This document shows positions 43,517 through 50,961 of a stretch of DNA of 64,000 bases, piece after piece. The DNA is from Devosia sp. SD17-2 (GTDB taxonomy: Bacteria; Pseudomonadota; Alphaproteobacteria; Rhizobiales; Devosiaceae): positions 2,993,001-3,057,000 of the forward strand of contig NZ_CP104002.1 in assembly GCF_029201565.1 (NCBI RefSeq), read 5' to 3'. Position 1 is the first letter of the stretch. Each line of letters begins with the position of its first letter. Under the pieces are notes generated by a model. That model did no database searches and was not told the DNA's origin. It worked only from the letters and a program-made list of their open reading frames with translations. The position numbers and the translations under genes were made by a program.

Positions 43517-45112
43517 ATGACAGTAACCAATATCGTGACGACAAAACTTGTCGTTGACGGTTCTGGCGCGCTCAAGACCGTGAACGATTTCGCCGCCGGG
43601 ATGAACCGGGCCGGTGCCGCCACAGCCAAGGCCAGCCCAACCATAGACGCATTCAATGCGCAGCTAGATCGCCAGCGTGCAGCCATGGAAGCTAACATCC
43701 CGGTGTTGAAGGCGCGCGCCGCGATGATGGATGCGGAGGAACGGGCGCTTGCCAACCTGGTTGGCAAATCAGACCCCGCTTATCGCGCTCGCATTGCTGC
43801 TGAGAGGGAATTGAGCCGCGCCGCTGCGGCCGCGTCAAACCTCGTTATCCGTGGTAAGATGGCGGAAGCCGACGCCGTTCGCCAGTTGACTGCCATCGAA
43901 CAGGCGCACGTAAAGGCGGTCGCGAACGCCGCCGGGAACGCTACACGGGCAGCGGTGGCGAACGATAACCTTGCCGCTTCTTACCGGCGTGTTGGGCAGG
44001 CTTCTGGATTTGCTACGGCGAACGTTGCTGCGCAGCTTCAGGACATCGCCGTCACTTCACAGATGGGCATGAGTCCGCTGCAGATCGCTCTACAGCAAGG
44101 AACCCAGCTATCAGCCGCGTTAGGTGGCCAGGGCCTGACCGGAACGGTCCGCACGTTGGGTGCCGCGTTCGCTTCGATCGTTTCCCCGGTCTCGCTGGTG
44201 ACGATGGGTGTCATCGCGCTGGGTAGCTATGGAATCCAAGCCCTGATGTCGATGAGCAAGGGGACTAAGGACGCTAACGAGGCGCTGAAGGAACATGCCG
44301 AATGGCTGGACAAGGTGTTGACCGGTTACAAGTCTGCGCAGGATGCCGCCGCAGGCTTCATTGAAGCGGCAAACATCCGGCCGCAAGGGGCGGTGGCAAG
44401 CGATCTGGAAGCAGCGCGGCTTGAGGCGCTCAAAGAGATCGATACCATTCTCGCGACCATCGCCGCAAAAGAACAGGAGATTTCGACGGACCTGCAGCAA
44501 ATGGGCATGTCCAGGATGATCCACGCTGACACGATCGCGGCCTCTACCGCACTGCAGGATCTCGGTCTTTCGGCACGTTCCACCAACTCCGAGATTGACG
44601 CTGTACAGATTCAGCTAACCCGGCTGGCCAATGATACCGGTGCCAGCGATCAAGCCCGAAAATATGCCCGCGATCTCCTGGCACTGGTCGACCAACTGGA
44701 CAGTGCACGCGCACAGGTGGACTCGTTGTCGGTCTCACTCAACAACCTGCCGCGCTCGATTCCGATCATCGTTCAGATGCACGGCCTTGCCGGCGTTGCT
44801 GATGCGGTGGCGCAATTGCAGCGGATGACGCCGGACGTTAGGACTGAGCGTCAGCGTGCCGACGATATATTTAGCAACAATATCGGCCAGGCGCGGACCA
44901 TCTCAGAGATCAACGCTCTCGTTGATGCACACACGCGGTTTAACGAGCAGCTAGACCTCCAAGAGCAGATGGAGCGTGCCGCTCTGGAAGCGCGCCAGGC
45001 TGCGGCCAGCGCGACCCGAGAGGCTGGTGCCACGCTGACCCAATCCCCACCGCCCAACTTCATCAAACTGGTGGCTAAACTGGCCGCCACGATCGAAAAG
45101 AAAGCCGCGTAA
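43517..45112 (+). CDS. Phage tail tape-measure protein, short or truncated
   Basis: A 531-residue protein with the N-terminal signature of prophage tail length tape-measure proteins (GFATANVAAQLQDIAVTSQM, then GMSPLQIALQQGTQLSAALGG). A hydrophobic stretch follows at ~225-245 and long helical, coiled regions. Tape-measure proteins of siphophages commonly exceed 700 residues, so this copy is short and may have lost its C-terminal part. Neighbouring tail tube and chaperone genes are missing. The stop overlaps the next start (TAATG). Confidence 0.8.
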   Translation: MTVTNIVTTKLVVDGSGALKTVNDFAAGMNRAGAATAKASPTIDAFNAQLDRQRAAMEANIPVLKARAAMMDAEERALANLVGKSDPAYRARIAAERELSRAAAAASNLVIRGKMAEADAVRQLTAIEQAHVKAVANAAGNATRAAVANDNLAASYRRVGQASGFATANVAAQLQDIAVTSQMGMSPLQIALQQGTQLSAALGGQGLTGTVRTLGAAFASIVSPVSLVTMGVIALGSYGIQALMSMSKGTKDANEALKEHAEWLDKVLTGYKSAQDAAAGFIEAANIRPQGAVASDLEAARLEALKEIDTILATIAAKEQEISTDLQQMGMSRMIHADTIAASTALQDLGLSARSTNSEIDAVQIQLTRLANDTGASDQARKYARDLLALVDQLDSARAQVDSLSVSLNNLPRSIPIIVQMHGLAGVADAVAQLQRMTPDVRTERQRADDIFSNNIGQARTISEINALVDAHTRFNEQLDLQEQMERAALEARQAAASATREAGATLTQSPPPNFIKLVAKLAATIEKKAA

Positions 45113-45894
45113 TGACCGGATTCATAAGCGTTGTTTCGGCCGATCGGGTCGACGTTTTCAGTGATACCGCCACTTATGACGAGGATGGAATCGTCCTTGC
45201 ATTCACCTCGAAGATTCGGCCGCTTCCTGGCGGTCGAGGTGTGATCTTCACGCGCGGAATGGTCGACGCGGGTGGCGATGTCGAGGAAGCAATCGCGGAT
45301 ATTTTCGCGGTTGCGGGTGGTGTTGATCTGGCCATTACCGACCTCAAGCGCCAACTGGCGTTGCGCAACCTGCCGTTTGGCGGCGTGCCGCTCGACGTAA
45401 GCATCGCGGCGATCTCCGAGCGTGATGGACCTAGGGTCTACACTTTCCAGACTGCAGATTATGGCGGTCGGCTTGGCTGGTTCCTCCGCGAAAGTACCAC
45501 GGGCTTTAGTAACGGTGTTGAGCACAGCACTGCCGACCGTGACCTTCTGGTCAGGGCGGGTGTGACCATAGTCGCCCCGTTCCTGATGGAGGAAATGAGG
45601 AAGACCCCGGGTGCTTCAATCTCATTCGAGGGGGCAGACGAGCACGCCGTCATTGGCGGATCGATCGAGCACACCGCCGTTACCGTTGCGGGTGTGAATA
45701 CTCGCACAATTCATAATTGGACGACTGATCGAGTAGGCGAAAATCTCATCCTCGCGCCGTCTGAGGTTCCTGGCCACGGTTCCGCCTGGCTGGCTGGCGC
45801 TCGTGCGTTGTCTCTGGCTAACCGCCTGACAAAGCCTTCCATGTCCCGGCAACAGCGCCGCGCGGCTGAGCGTCAGAACCGGAGGGCGGCATGA
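45112..45894 (+). CDS. Hypothetical phage protein, 260 residues
   Basis: A soluble protein co-translated with the tape-measure gene. The N-terminal half (FISVVSADRVDVFSDTATYDEDGIVLAFTSKIRPLPGGRGVIFTRGMVDAG) has the shape of an Ntn-hydrolase or proteasome-like sandwich seen in some phage tail-region proteins. This is an impression only. The C-terminus is Arg-rich (SRQQRRAAERQNRRAA). Its position fits a tail or assembly protein. Confidence 0.6.
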   Translation: MTGFISVVSADRVDVFSDTATYDEDGIVLAFTSKIRPLPGGRGVIFTRGMVDAGGDVEEAIADIFAVAGGVDLAITDLKRQLALRNLPFGGVPLDVSIAAISERDGPRVYTFQTADYGGRLGWFLRESTTGFSNGVEHSTADRDLLVRAGVTIVAPFLMEEMRKTPGASISFEGADEHAVIGGSIEHTAVTVAGVNTRTIHNWTTDRVGENLILAPSEVPGHGSAWLAGARALSLANRLTKPSMSRQQRRAAERQNRRAA

Positions 45895-46217
45895 CAATAG
45901 CAGTAGTGGCAACCGCGTCTCTCGGATTTGCGCGCATAGCTGCAGACGTGGCCGCGCTACAGGCCGCCGCAGAGGTGGATCCGGAAATCCGGGCGACAAT
46001 TCACCTCGCGTCTAAGGCGTCCGTCGCCGATGCGTTGGAAAGCCAGATGGTAAGCACACCTGCCACCATGCGTGCCGCTTTGGTGGCGAGCGCTCTGGCC
46101 GCTTTTGATACACGGTTTGCCTCAGCGGCAACGGCGCCACGGTTCACCGGAAATGTAATCGATTTGAATGCTGAGCGTGCGAAGCGCGCTATGATGAGGG
46201 AGGTTGTACATGGCTGA
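45891..46217 (+). CDS. Hypothetical phage protein, 108 residues
   Basis: An Ala-rich helical protein whose ATG overlaps the previous stop and whose end overlaps the next start, so the three genes are translated together. A short hydrophobic N-terminus (IAVVATASLGFARIAADVAALQAAA) could be a membrane segment. No family recognised. Confidence 0.55.
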   Translation: MTIAVVATASLGFARIAADVAALQAAAEVDPEIRATIHLASKASVADALESQMVSTPATMRAALVASALAAFDTRFASAATAPRFTGNVIDLNAERAKRAMMREVVHG

Positions 46218-46617
46218 TTACCCATTTTTCAGGCAGGAAGCGGCTGCCGGTCAAGCTGCCGGTGAACCAGTATTGCTGCGCTCGATCCAGGCCATCGGCG
46301 AAGAGTTTCGCGGTGTACCCAGCCACAAGCGCAAGCCGTTTGAGCGAAAACACCTCAAGCGTATGGTCCATATAGTCGAACGGGTGCGCGGGTTGGAGTT
46401 TTACCGCACGACAGCTAACGAGACTCACACCGAATACATTCTAGTTTGTGCAGGCTGTCAGACACCGGTGGCACATCTCCCGATCGATCCGCGCGCGTCT
46501 GTTGTTTGTTCGTGCTGCGCTTGGGTGTTCGGCGAAAAGGAAGACATTCAAGCGGCCGGCGCTTGGCTCGATGTTGAACATCGCCGCATGAAGCGTCCCT
46601 TGCGTACACTAGAATAA
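46210..46617 (+). CDS. Hypothetical phage protein with zinc-ribbon-like Cys cluster
   Basis: A 135-residue protein starting at ATG 46210 behind GGGAGG. A Cys set in VCAGCQTPVAHLP and VVCSCCAWVFG (CxxC then CxCC about 16 residues later) suggests a small metal-binding knuckle. The N-terminal part is basic (SHKRKPFERKHLKRMVHIVERV). The function is unknown; binding nucleic acid is possible. Its end overlaps the convergent HEPN-like gene by 9 bases. Confidence 0.55.
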   Translation: MADYPFFRQEAAAGQAAGEPVLLRSIQAIGEEFRGVPSHKRKPFERKHLKRMVHIVERVRGLEFYRTTANETHTEYILVCAGCQTPVAHLPIDPRASVVCSCCAWVFGEKEDIQAAGAWLDVEHRRMKRPLRTLE

Positions 46618-47157
46618 TGGGTCTTCAGAACCCTGCCATAACGCCTCTAGTTCTTTCATTGTGCGCTCATGCGCTGCCGTCGACTGTGCGGCTAGTACGT
46701 CCGATACAGAGCTTAGATCGGTCGCAATGCTGTCCAGCTCGGTGCAGAAGTCAAGAATCTGGTTGATCGTATAAGCAGCAGCCATCTCAACGTTTCCACT
46801 TTCGGAAGTGACGATCACTAAGTCACCCTGTGGACCCGCACCAAATCCACGGTGCGCTAGTTTTTTTCTTACGCTGTTTAGGGCGTGCAGCCGCTTCAAC
46901 GCCCTCGCTATGCGATCCTTGTCCTGTCCGCCCTCAACAACGATATCACCCACTTTGAGCGCGGTGTTGATTAATGCCGCGGTTGGAGTTTCAGCGAAGA
47001 CAATTAAGCCTTGTGAAAAACTCAAACCTAGCGCCGAGCAAAGCATGTAGCGGAGGCGCTCCTCGGTTTGATTCCATTTGGTCATGAAATAGCCCGCAAG
47101 AACCAAAGATCGAATATGGGCTGTGGGCAGGGACGTTATACTGGCTTCGGTCAGCAA
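46609..47157 (-). CDS. HEPN-like protein, inverted cargo gene
   Basis: A 182-residue, all-helical soluble protein encoded against the direction of the phage genes. The sequence RLHALNSVRKKLAHRGFG contains R-x4-H in the RKKLAH context, the catalytic signature of HEPN-superfamily ribonucleases. It is preceded by a helix that fits the first HEPN helix (WNQTEERLRYMLCSALGL). The gene is lower in GC than its neighbours and stands alone without an obvious nucleotidyltransferase partner. Proteins of this kind often act in abortive infection or toxin systems, so this could be lysogen-expressed defence cargo. The HEPN call rests on motif reading only. Confidence 0.6.
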   Translation of the reverse strand: MLTEASITSLPTAHIRSLVLAGYFMTKWNQTEERLRYMLCSALGLSFSQGLIVFAETPTAALINTALKVGDIVVEGGQDKDRIARALKRLHALNSVRKKLAHRGFGAGPQGDLVIVTSESGNVEMAAAYTINQILDFCTELDSIATDLSSVSDVLAAQSTAAHERTMKELEALWQGSEDPLF

Positions 47158-47204
47158 TTATGTTCTCCGCAACATTCCCAATAATCACATAGAGAACATC
47201 CCAA

Positions 47205-47795
47205 ATGCAAACGTCATACCTGTCGGTGGTCACGCCACCGACACCATTCGTCATGCCTGCCGACATCCGGGGCGGCACCAGTGGTGACACTGCGCTCGCC
47301 GGCCTGATCGCAGGCGTGACCAACTCTATCACGGCGCCTATGGGCTGGCTGGGCCGTTCGCTGGGCGAGCAGACCTTGCTGTGGCAGGGCTCCTACTGGC
47401 CGGATGTCCTGCCGTGTCGCCCGATCCTGTCCATCATGTCTGTGAAGTACCTCGACCCGGCCGGCGTCGAGCAGACTCTTGATCCGGCCGCGTATCGGTT
47501 GGTTGGCGATCGTCTGTTGCTGTCCAACGGTCGACCGGCGCTCGCCAATGAGCCGGATGCGGTGCGGATCACGTATAAGGCCGGTGGCTATATCAATGTC
47601 CCGCAGGAAGCCCGTCATGCGGTGATTTTGGCCGTCCAACATTTGCGCGATCTGGGCGCTACCGAGACCTTTTTGCGATCGGAGACGGTCGAGGGTGTTG
47701 GGGTGACCAATTACTCGATCTCTCCAGCGGCAAGTGAGACCATCCGGAAGGCCACGGAGTCGCTTCTGGCCGGCTTGCGGTTGTACCGATCATGA
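47205..47795 (+). CDS. Gp6-like head-tail connector protein
   Basis: A 196-residue phage structural protein. The central and C-terminal pattern (YWPDVLPCRPILSIMSVKYLDPAGVEQTLDPAAYRLVGDRLLL ... PDAVRITYKAGGYINVPQEARHAVILAVQHLRDL) matches gp6-like/YqbG-type connectors, which ring the portal in HK97-like heads. In intact phages it follows the major capsid gene, whereas here it lies downstream of the tape-measure gene. Its stop overlaps the next start. Confidence 0.8.
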   Translation: MQTSYLSVVTPPTPFVMPADIRGGTSGDTALAGLIAGVTNSITAPMGWLGRSLGEQTLLWQGSYWPDVLPCRPILSIMSVKYLDPAGVEQTLDPAAYRLVGDRLLLSNGRPALANEPDAVRITYKAGGYINVPQEARHAVILAVQHLRDLGATETFLRSETVEGVGVTNYSISPAASETIRKATESLLAGLRLYRS

Positions 47796-48106
47796 CCCCG
47801 TCCGAAGCCATCGCGGCGCTCGATCACCAACTCGCTCGCCATGGTCAGCCGATCGGCTTTAAGCGCGGTTCGACCATCCAATCGGCGACCGGTTTCGTTC
47901 GTGGATACAAGCCTGAAGCCTTGGCCGGTTTGATCACACAGGCGGATCGAAGTGTGATCGTTTCACCGACATCACTGAGCACTTACGTGCCGAAAGCTAA
48001 CGATGATTTCAACGCCAACGGCGCGCTCGGTAAGGTTATAGCAGTTGAGCCGATCCACATCGGCGCAACTGTTGTTCGCTATAACGTCACGGTTCGGATG
48101 ACGTGA
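47792..48106 (+). CDS. Hypothetical phage protein, possible head-completion protein
   Basis: A 104-residue protein co-translated with the connector gene. It is beta-rich (GQPIGFKRGSTIQSATGFVRGYKPEALAGLITQADRSVIVSPTSL ... AVEPIHIGATVVRYNVTVRM), matching the shape of small head-closure proteins that usually follow gp6-like genes. This is inferred from position and general pattern. Confidence 0.6.
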   Translation: MTPSEAIAALDHQLARHGQPIGFKRGSTIQSATGFVRGYKPEALAGLITQADRSVIVSPTSLSTYVPKANDDFNANGALGKVIAVEPIHIGATVVRYNVTVRMT

Positions 48107-48254
48107 TTTTAAATCATAATCTTGCGCATCTAACAAGTCGCATAATAACGCATAAAGTATCGAGAAGCGTATAATTTCGAATACTTGCTCATGTCTGTTG
48201 ACTCAATAAATGGGGTCGCGCAATATTGGTTCCAGAAACAAACAGGAGCACGCA
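48107..48254 (+). promoter_or_regulatory. AT-rich repeat patch near attR
   Basis: Contains the palindrome GATTTTAAATC right after the previous gene, CGCATAA direct repeats at 48139-48145 and 48149-48155, an inverted GCGTATAAT nearby, and a TTGACT box before the gene at 48255. Similar CGCATAT motifs occur in the AlpA-gene promoter. These could be arm or excisionase sites for attR. Confidence 0.4.
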
Positions 48255-48440
48255 ATGACTGCTGAATTTGAGACTATGAGTGAGATCGTTACTGTCGAGC
48301 TGACCACACCAGCGCCTGAAGAGGCCACTTTAGGTGACGTCCGAACTCTATTCATTGGGCAGGGAACGGATTCGCTGGCGATTGCCGCTGATGATGTGCC
48401 GGCGTTGATCGAGGCACTGCAGGCGGTTGTCGACGCCTAA
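48255..48440 (+). CDS. Small acidic protein, 61 residues
   Basis: The last gene of the element; ATG 48255 follows CAGGAGCACGCA. The product is strongly acidic (ETMSEIVTVELTTPAPEEATLGDVRTLFIGQGTDSLAIAADDVPALIEAL). No family recognised. It sits 155 bases inside attR with its own promoter-like sequence, so it may be expressed in the integrated state. Confidence 0.5.
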   Translation: MTAEFETMSEIVTVELTTPAPEEATLGDVRTLFIGQGTDSLAIAADDVPALIEALQAVVDA

Positions 48441-48550
48441 ACCAGTTTCGCCCTGCCGACCACCCTCCGGTCGAAACCCATTGCCGCAGCGTCGGCGGGG
48501 CGAATCCAGTTTCACCAGGCGAGGTCAGACCTAACCGCGAAATTTTCCGC

Positions 48551-48565
48551 CGTTATGGCAACGGG
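48551..48565 (+). repeat. Subterminal 15-bp direct repeat (right copy)
   Basis: CGTTATGGCAACGGG here is identical to 32751-32765, which lies just before the integrase start. Both copies are inside the element, 29 bases from attR and 81 bases from attL. This fits an integrase arm-type site. Confidence 0.6.
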
Positions 48566-48594
48566 CCAAAAACGGCAAAAAACATAATGATTTC

Positions 48595-48616
48595 AAGGAA
48601 AGTGGCGGAGAGGAAG
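48595..48616 (+). repeat. attR, right copy of 22-bp attachment repeat
   Basis: Identical to 32648-32669. It overlaps the last 14 bases of tRNA-Ser including the encoded CCA, so integration rebuilds an intact tRNA. Confidence 0.92.
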
Positions 48617-48692
48617 GGATTCGAACCCTCGAGACCGTTCCCGATCTGCACCCTTAGCAGGGGTGTGCCTTCGACCACTCGGCCACCTCTCC
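48603..48692 (-). tRNA. tRNA-Ser (anticodon GCU)
   Basis: A 90-base class II tRNA on the minus strand. The acceptor stem GGAGAGG pairs with the 3' side CCTCTCC; a D arm, the anticodon arm CACCC-CTGCTAA-GGGTG with GCT, a long variable arm typical of serine tRNAs, and the T arm with GGTTCGAATCC are all visible. The genome encodes CCA. It is the integration target of the element to its left. Confidence 0.96.
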
Positions 48693-48896
48693 ACACAAGG
48701 CGGGTCTATCGGGAGAGGGTTTGATTGGCAAGCGCTTTTTCCGATGGTCGGCAGCAATGCACGGGAAAGAGGTTAGGAGTGTAGATCCTGGGCGCCAAAC
48801 CGCGCGTAGGAACCACAAAAGCTTCGATTTGCGCCGCCCCATGGCCGAATCGCCAAACTTGGGCTTCCCTAGCGCTCGCTATGATGAGGATCGCTG

Positions 48897-49421
48897 ATGC
48901 GCGCACACCAGACCGCTGCCTCCCTCGGACTTTTTCTCGTTTTTGCCTTCGCCACACATTCTGCCGCCCAGGCGCAGACTGTGGCGCCGATTGAAGGGGT
49001 CTGGCGGACGGCGCTGGCTTCCGAGGTCACCATAGCCCCCTGCCCCGCGGGATTCTGCGGCTATCTCAGCAAGATCATTGTGCCTGAAGGCATGCTGAGC
49101 AGCGCGGAGGCAGAAGCCGCGGCAGCGATGGAAGTCGAGGAGTTCTACGATGAGCGGAACAAGGATCCGGCGCTGCGAAGCCGGCCGATGCTGGGACTGC
49201 AGATCCTGACTCTGCGGCCCGGGGAACGGCCCACCGTCTTTGACGGAGAAGTCTACAACCCGGAGGACGGCAACAGCTACTCGGGCTATATGGAAATGCT
49301 GGGACCAGACCTCGTGCGCCTCAATGGCTGTGTGCTGTTCAATGTGGTGTGCCGGGGCGAGGACTGGGTCAGGGTACCGCCGGAAGAGATCGACCCCGGC
49401 GCCGTGGCACCGGGGTCGTGA
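48897..49421 (+). CDS. DUF2147 family periplasmic protein
   Basis: A 174-residue secreted protein with a signal peptide of ~26 residues ending ...AAQAQ. Family landmarks are IEGVWRTALASEVTIAPCPAGFCGYL at the N-terminus, GEVYNPEDGNSYSGYMEML in the middle and LNGCVLFNVVCRGEDWVRV at the end. The Cys pairs probably form disulfides. The family's role is not established. It stands as a single gene after the tRNA. Confidence 0.85.
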   Translation: MRAHQTAASLGLFLVFAFATHSAAQAQTVAPIEGVWRTALASEVTIAPCPAGFCGYLSKIIVPEGMLSSAEAEAAAAMEVEEFYDERNKDPALRSRPMLGLQILTLRPGERPTVFDGEVYNPEDGNSYSGYMEMLGPDLVRLNGCVLFNVVCRGEDWVRVPPEEIDPGAVAPGS

Positions 49422-49427
49422 GGAAAA

Positions 49428-50132
49428 TCAGCGCGCGCGCTGATTGAAGAGCATCTTCTGGGCTTTCTTGTCATTGGCAAGGTCGTGGTTCGGGATGTCC
49501 TTGCCATAGGCCAGTCCCGACTGCACCGCCGGGCGAGCGCCGACGCGTTCAAGCCAGGCGTGGACATGGGGGAATTCTTCGCGGGTGATCCCGTAGCGCT
49601 CCCAGGACTGGGCCCAGCCGATGGAGGCGATGTCGGCGATGGAGTAATCGCCGGCGATATAGTCCTTGTCCGCAAGCTGCTTGTTCAGCACCCCGAAAAG
49701 ACGATGGGTTTCATCGCTGTAGCGCTTGATGGCGTAGGGCACCTTCTCGGGCGCATAGACTGAGAAGTGATTGTTCTGGCCGAGCATTGGGCCAAAACCG
49801 CCGACCTGCCAGAACAGCCATTCGTCGACCTTGACCTGGGCACGCTGGTCGGCGGGGTAGAACTGACCGAATTTGAGGCCGAGATATTTGAGGATGGCGC
49901 CGGATTCAAAGATCGAGATTGGCTCACCGCCCGGCCCCTCAGGGTCAACGATAGCCGGGATCTTGTTGTTGGGTGAGATGGCGAGGAATTCCGGGGTGAA
50001 CTGGTCGCCCTTGCCGATGTCGATGCGGTGGTAAGTCCATGGCACACCAAGCTCTTCGAGCATGATATGCACCTTCTGGCCGTTCGGCGTCGGCAGGGAA
50101 TATGCTTCGATGGGCTTGGTCTGGGTGGTCAT
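49428..50132 (-). CDS. Glutathione S-transferase, Nu-class (YfcG/YghU-like)
   Basis: A 234-residue thioredoxin-fold enzyme. I start it at ATG 50132 (MTTQTKPIEAYSLPTPNGQKV), the in-frame upstream codons having no ribosome-binding site. The PNGQKVHIMLEELG segment with conserved Asn in place of a catalytic Ser/Cys, NNKIPAIVDPEGPGGEPISIFESGAIL for glutathione binding, and DYSIADIASIGW as the C-terminal N-capping motif fit the disulfide-reductase-type Nu class. It likely acts in thiol or peroxide handling. Confidence 0.9.
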   Translation of the reverse strand: MTTQTKPIEAYSLPTPNGQKVHIMLEELGVPWTYHRIDIGKGDQFTPEFLAISPNNKIPAIVDPEGPGGEPISIFESGAILKYLGLKFGQFYPADQRAQVKVDEWLFWQVGGFGPMLGQNNHFSVYAPEKVPYAIKRYSDETHRLFGVLNKQLADKDYIAGDYSIADIASIGWAQSWERYGITREEFPHVHAWLERVGARPAVQSGLAYGKDIPNHDLANDKKAQKMLFNQRAR

Positions 50133-50238
50133 GGAAAGGCGTCCTCTCATTGATGGACGCATTCTATCGGCAAACACCGATGTAAGACAAGGTGCTGGAG
50201 AAGAAGCATAAACTCCTCTCCAGCCCCAGTTATCCTAC

Positions 50239-50679
50239 TTATTCCTGCTCGACCTGCATTTGCGGTTTTCCATTTCCGCGCAAAGCGAGCGAAATACCGC
50301 GGACATCGACGGTCGATGTCACGCGATGGCGCAAGGCGGCGAACATGAAGTCCGGCGTGACATTGATGGGGTCATCGAACTTTACCGTAAGGGTAAAGCT
50401 CTGCTGGTCACCAGCCATCTGGACGCCGATCACGAGACCCTTGAAGGGCCGCTCAAGATAGAGCCCCTTGACCCGCATGCCGACCTGGAAGGGCACCATT
50501 ACCCGTTCCGGCACGGCGGCGCGCGCCGTGTTCCAGTCTCTAAACCCATGGCGCCTGGCGATCTCTTCAAGAGCGGCGCTATGAGACAAGGGTTCGCCGG
50601 AGCGACTACGCTCGTCGCGAAGAGCTTTGGCTTCGGCCTTAAAGGTCTGGGCAGACGGGGTATCCAGAGAAAAAGTCAT
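50239..50679 (-). CDS. Glyoxalase_8 domain protein
   Basis: A 146-residue protein starting at ATG 50679 behind GAGAGGA. The N-terminal ~60 residues (AQTFKAEAKALRDERSRSGEPLSHSAALEEIARRHGFRDWNTARAA) match the Glyoxalase_8 module found widely in Alphaproteobacteria. The rest is beta-rich. It has no known enzymatic activity, and the name reflects distant similarity only. It stands alone. Confidence 0.8.
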   Translation of the reverse strand: MTFSLDTPSAQTFKAEAKALRDERSRSGEPLSHSAALEEIARRHGFRDWNTARAAVPERVMVPFQVGMRVKGLYLERPFKGLVIGVQMAGDQQSFTLTVKFDDPINVTPDFMFAALRHRVTSTVDVRGISLALRGNGKPQMQVEQE

Positions 50680-50961
50680 GTCGTATCCTCTCCGAGAAGA
50701 GGCGACTGGTCCATGGGAGCTCGCTTTGCCATGATGCGCCTCGGAGAAAACGACTGCGTTTCTCATAGGGCCGGGCTTCACCTTGGGACAGAAGTCCCGC
50801 GAGCGGCTGGTGCCGGCAACCATCGCCTAAATGATCCTCCATCGCTGTTCTGTCAAGGCGCCATCATTTGCGGTGATGAGGCCAGCAAACAATTGTGTTG
50901 GGCTCTCTGGCATGACTAGCGTAAGCCTACCCCGGTCTGCCCGGGGGAGGAGTTCGAGGAT

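Larger units (their letters stand above)
32648..48616. mobile_element. Integrated prophage-like element in tRNA-Ser(GCU), about 16 kb
   Basis: A perfect 22-bp direct repeat (32648-32669 and 48595-48616) bounds the element; the right copy overlaps the last 14 bases of the tRNA-Ser gene, and the tyrosine integrase gene lies just inside the left copy. Phage-type genes inside are an AlpA-like regulator, a DUF3987 protein, an HK97 prohead protease, a tape-measure fragment and a gp6-like connector. I find no terminase, portal, major capsid, tail fibre or lysis gene, and an IS256-family element interrupts the middle. It is therefore either a decayed prophage or a satellite that uses a helper phage. 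Base composition is more AT-rich in several stretches than in the flanks. Confidence 0.9.

Noticed and set aside
32648-48616. Possible CRISPR array or restriction-modification system in the element
   Set aside because: No regularly spaced repeats and no methyltransferase, nuclease or cas motifs were found in any frame examined.
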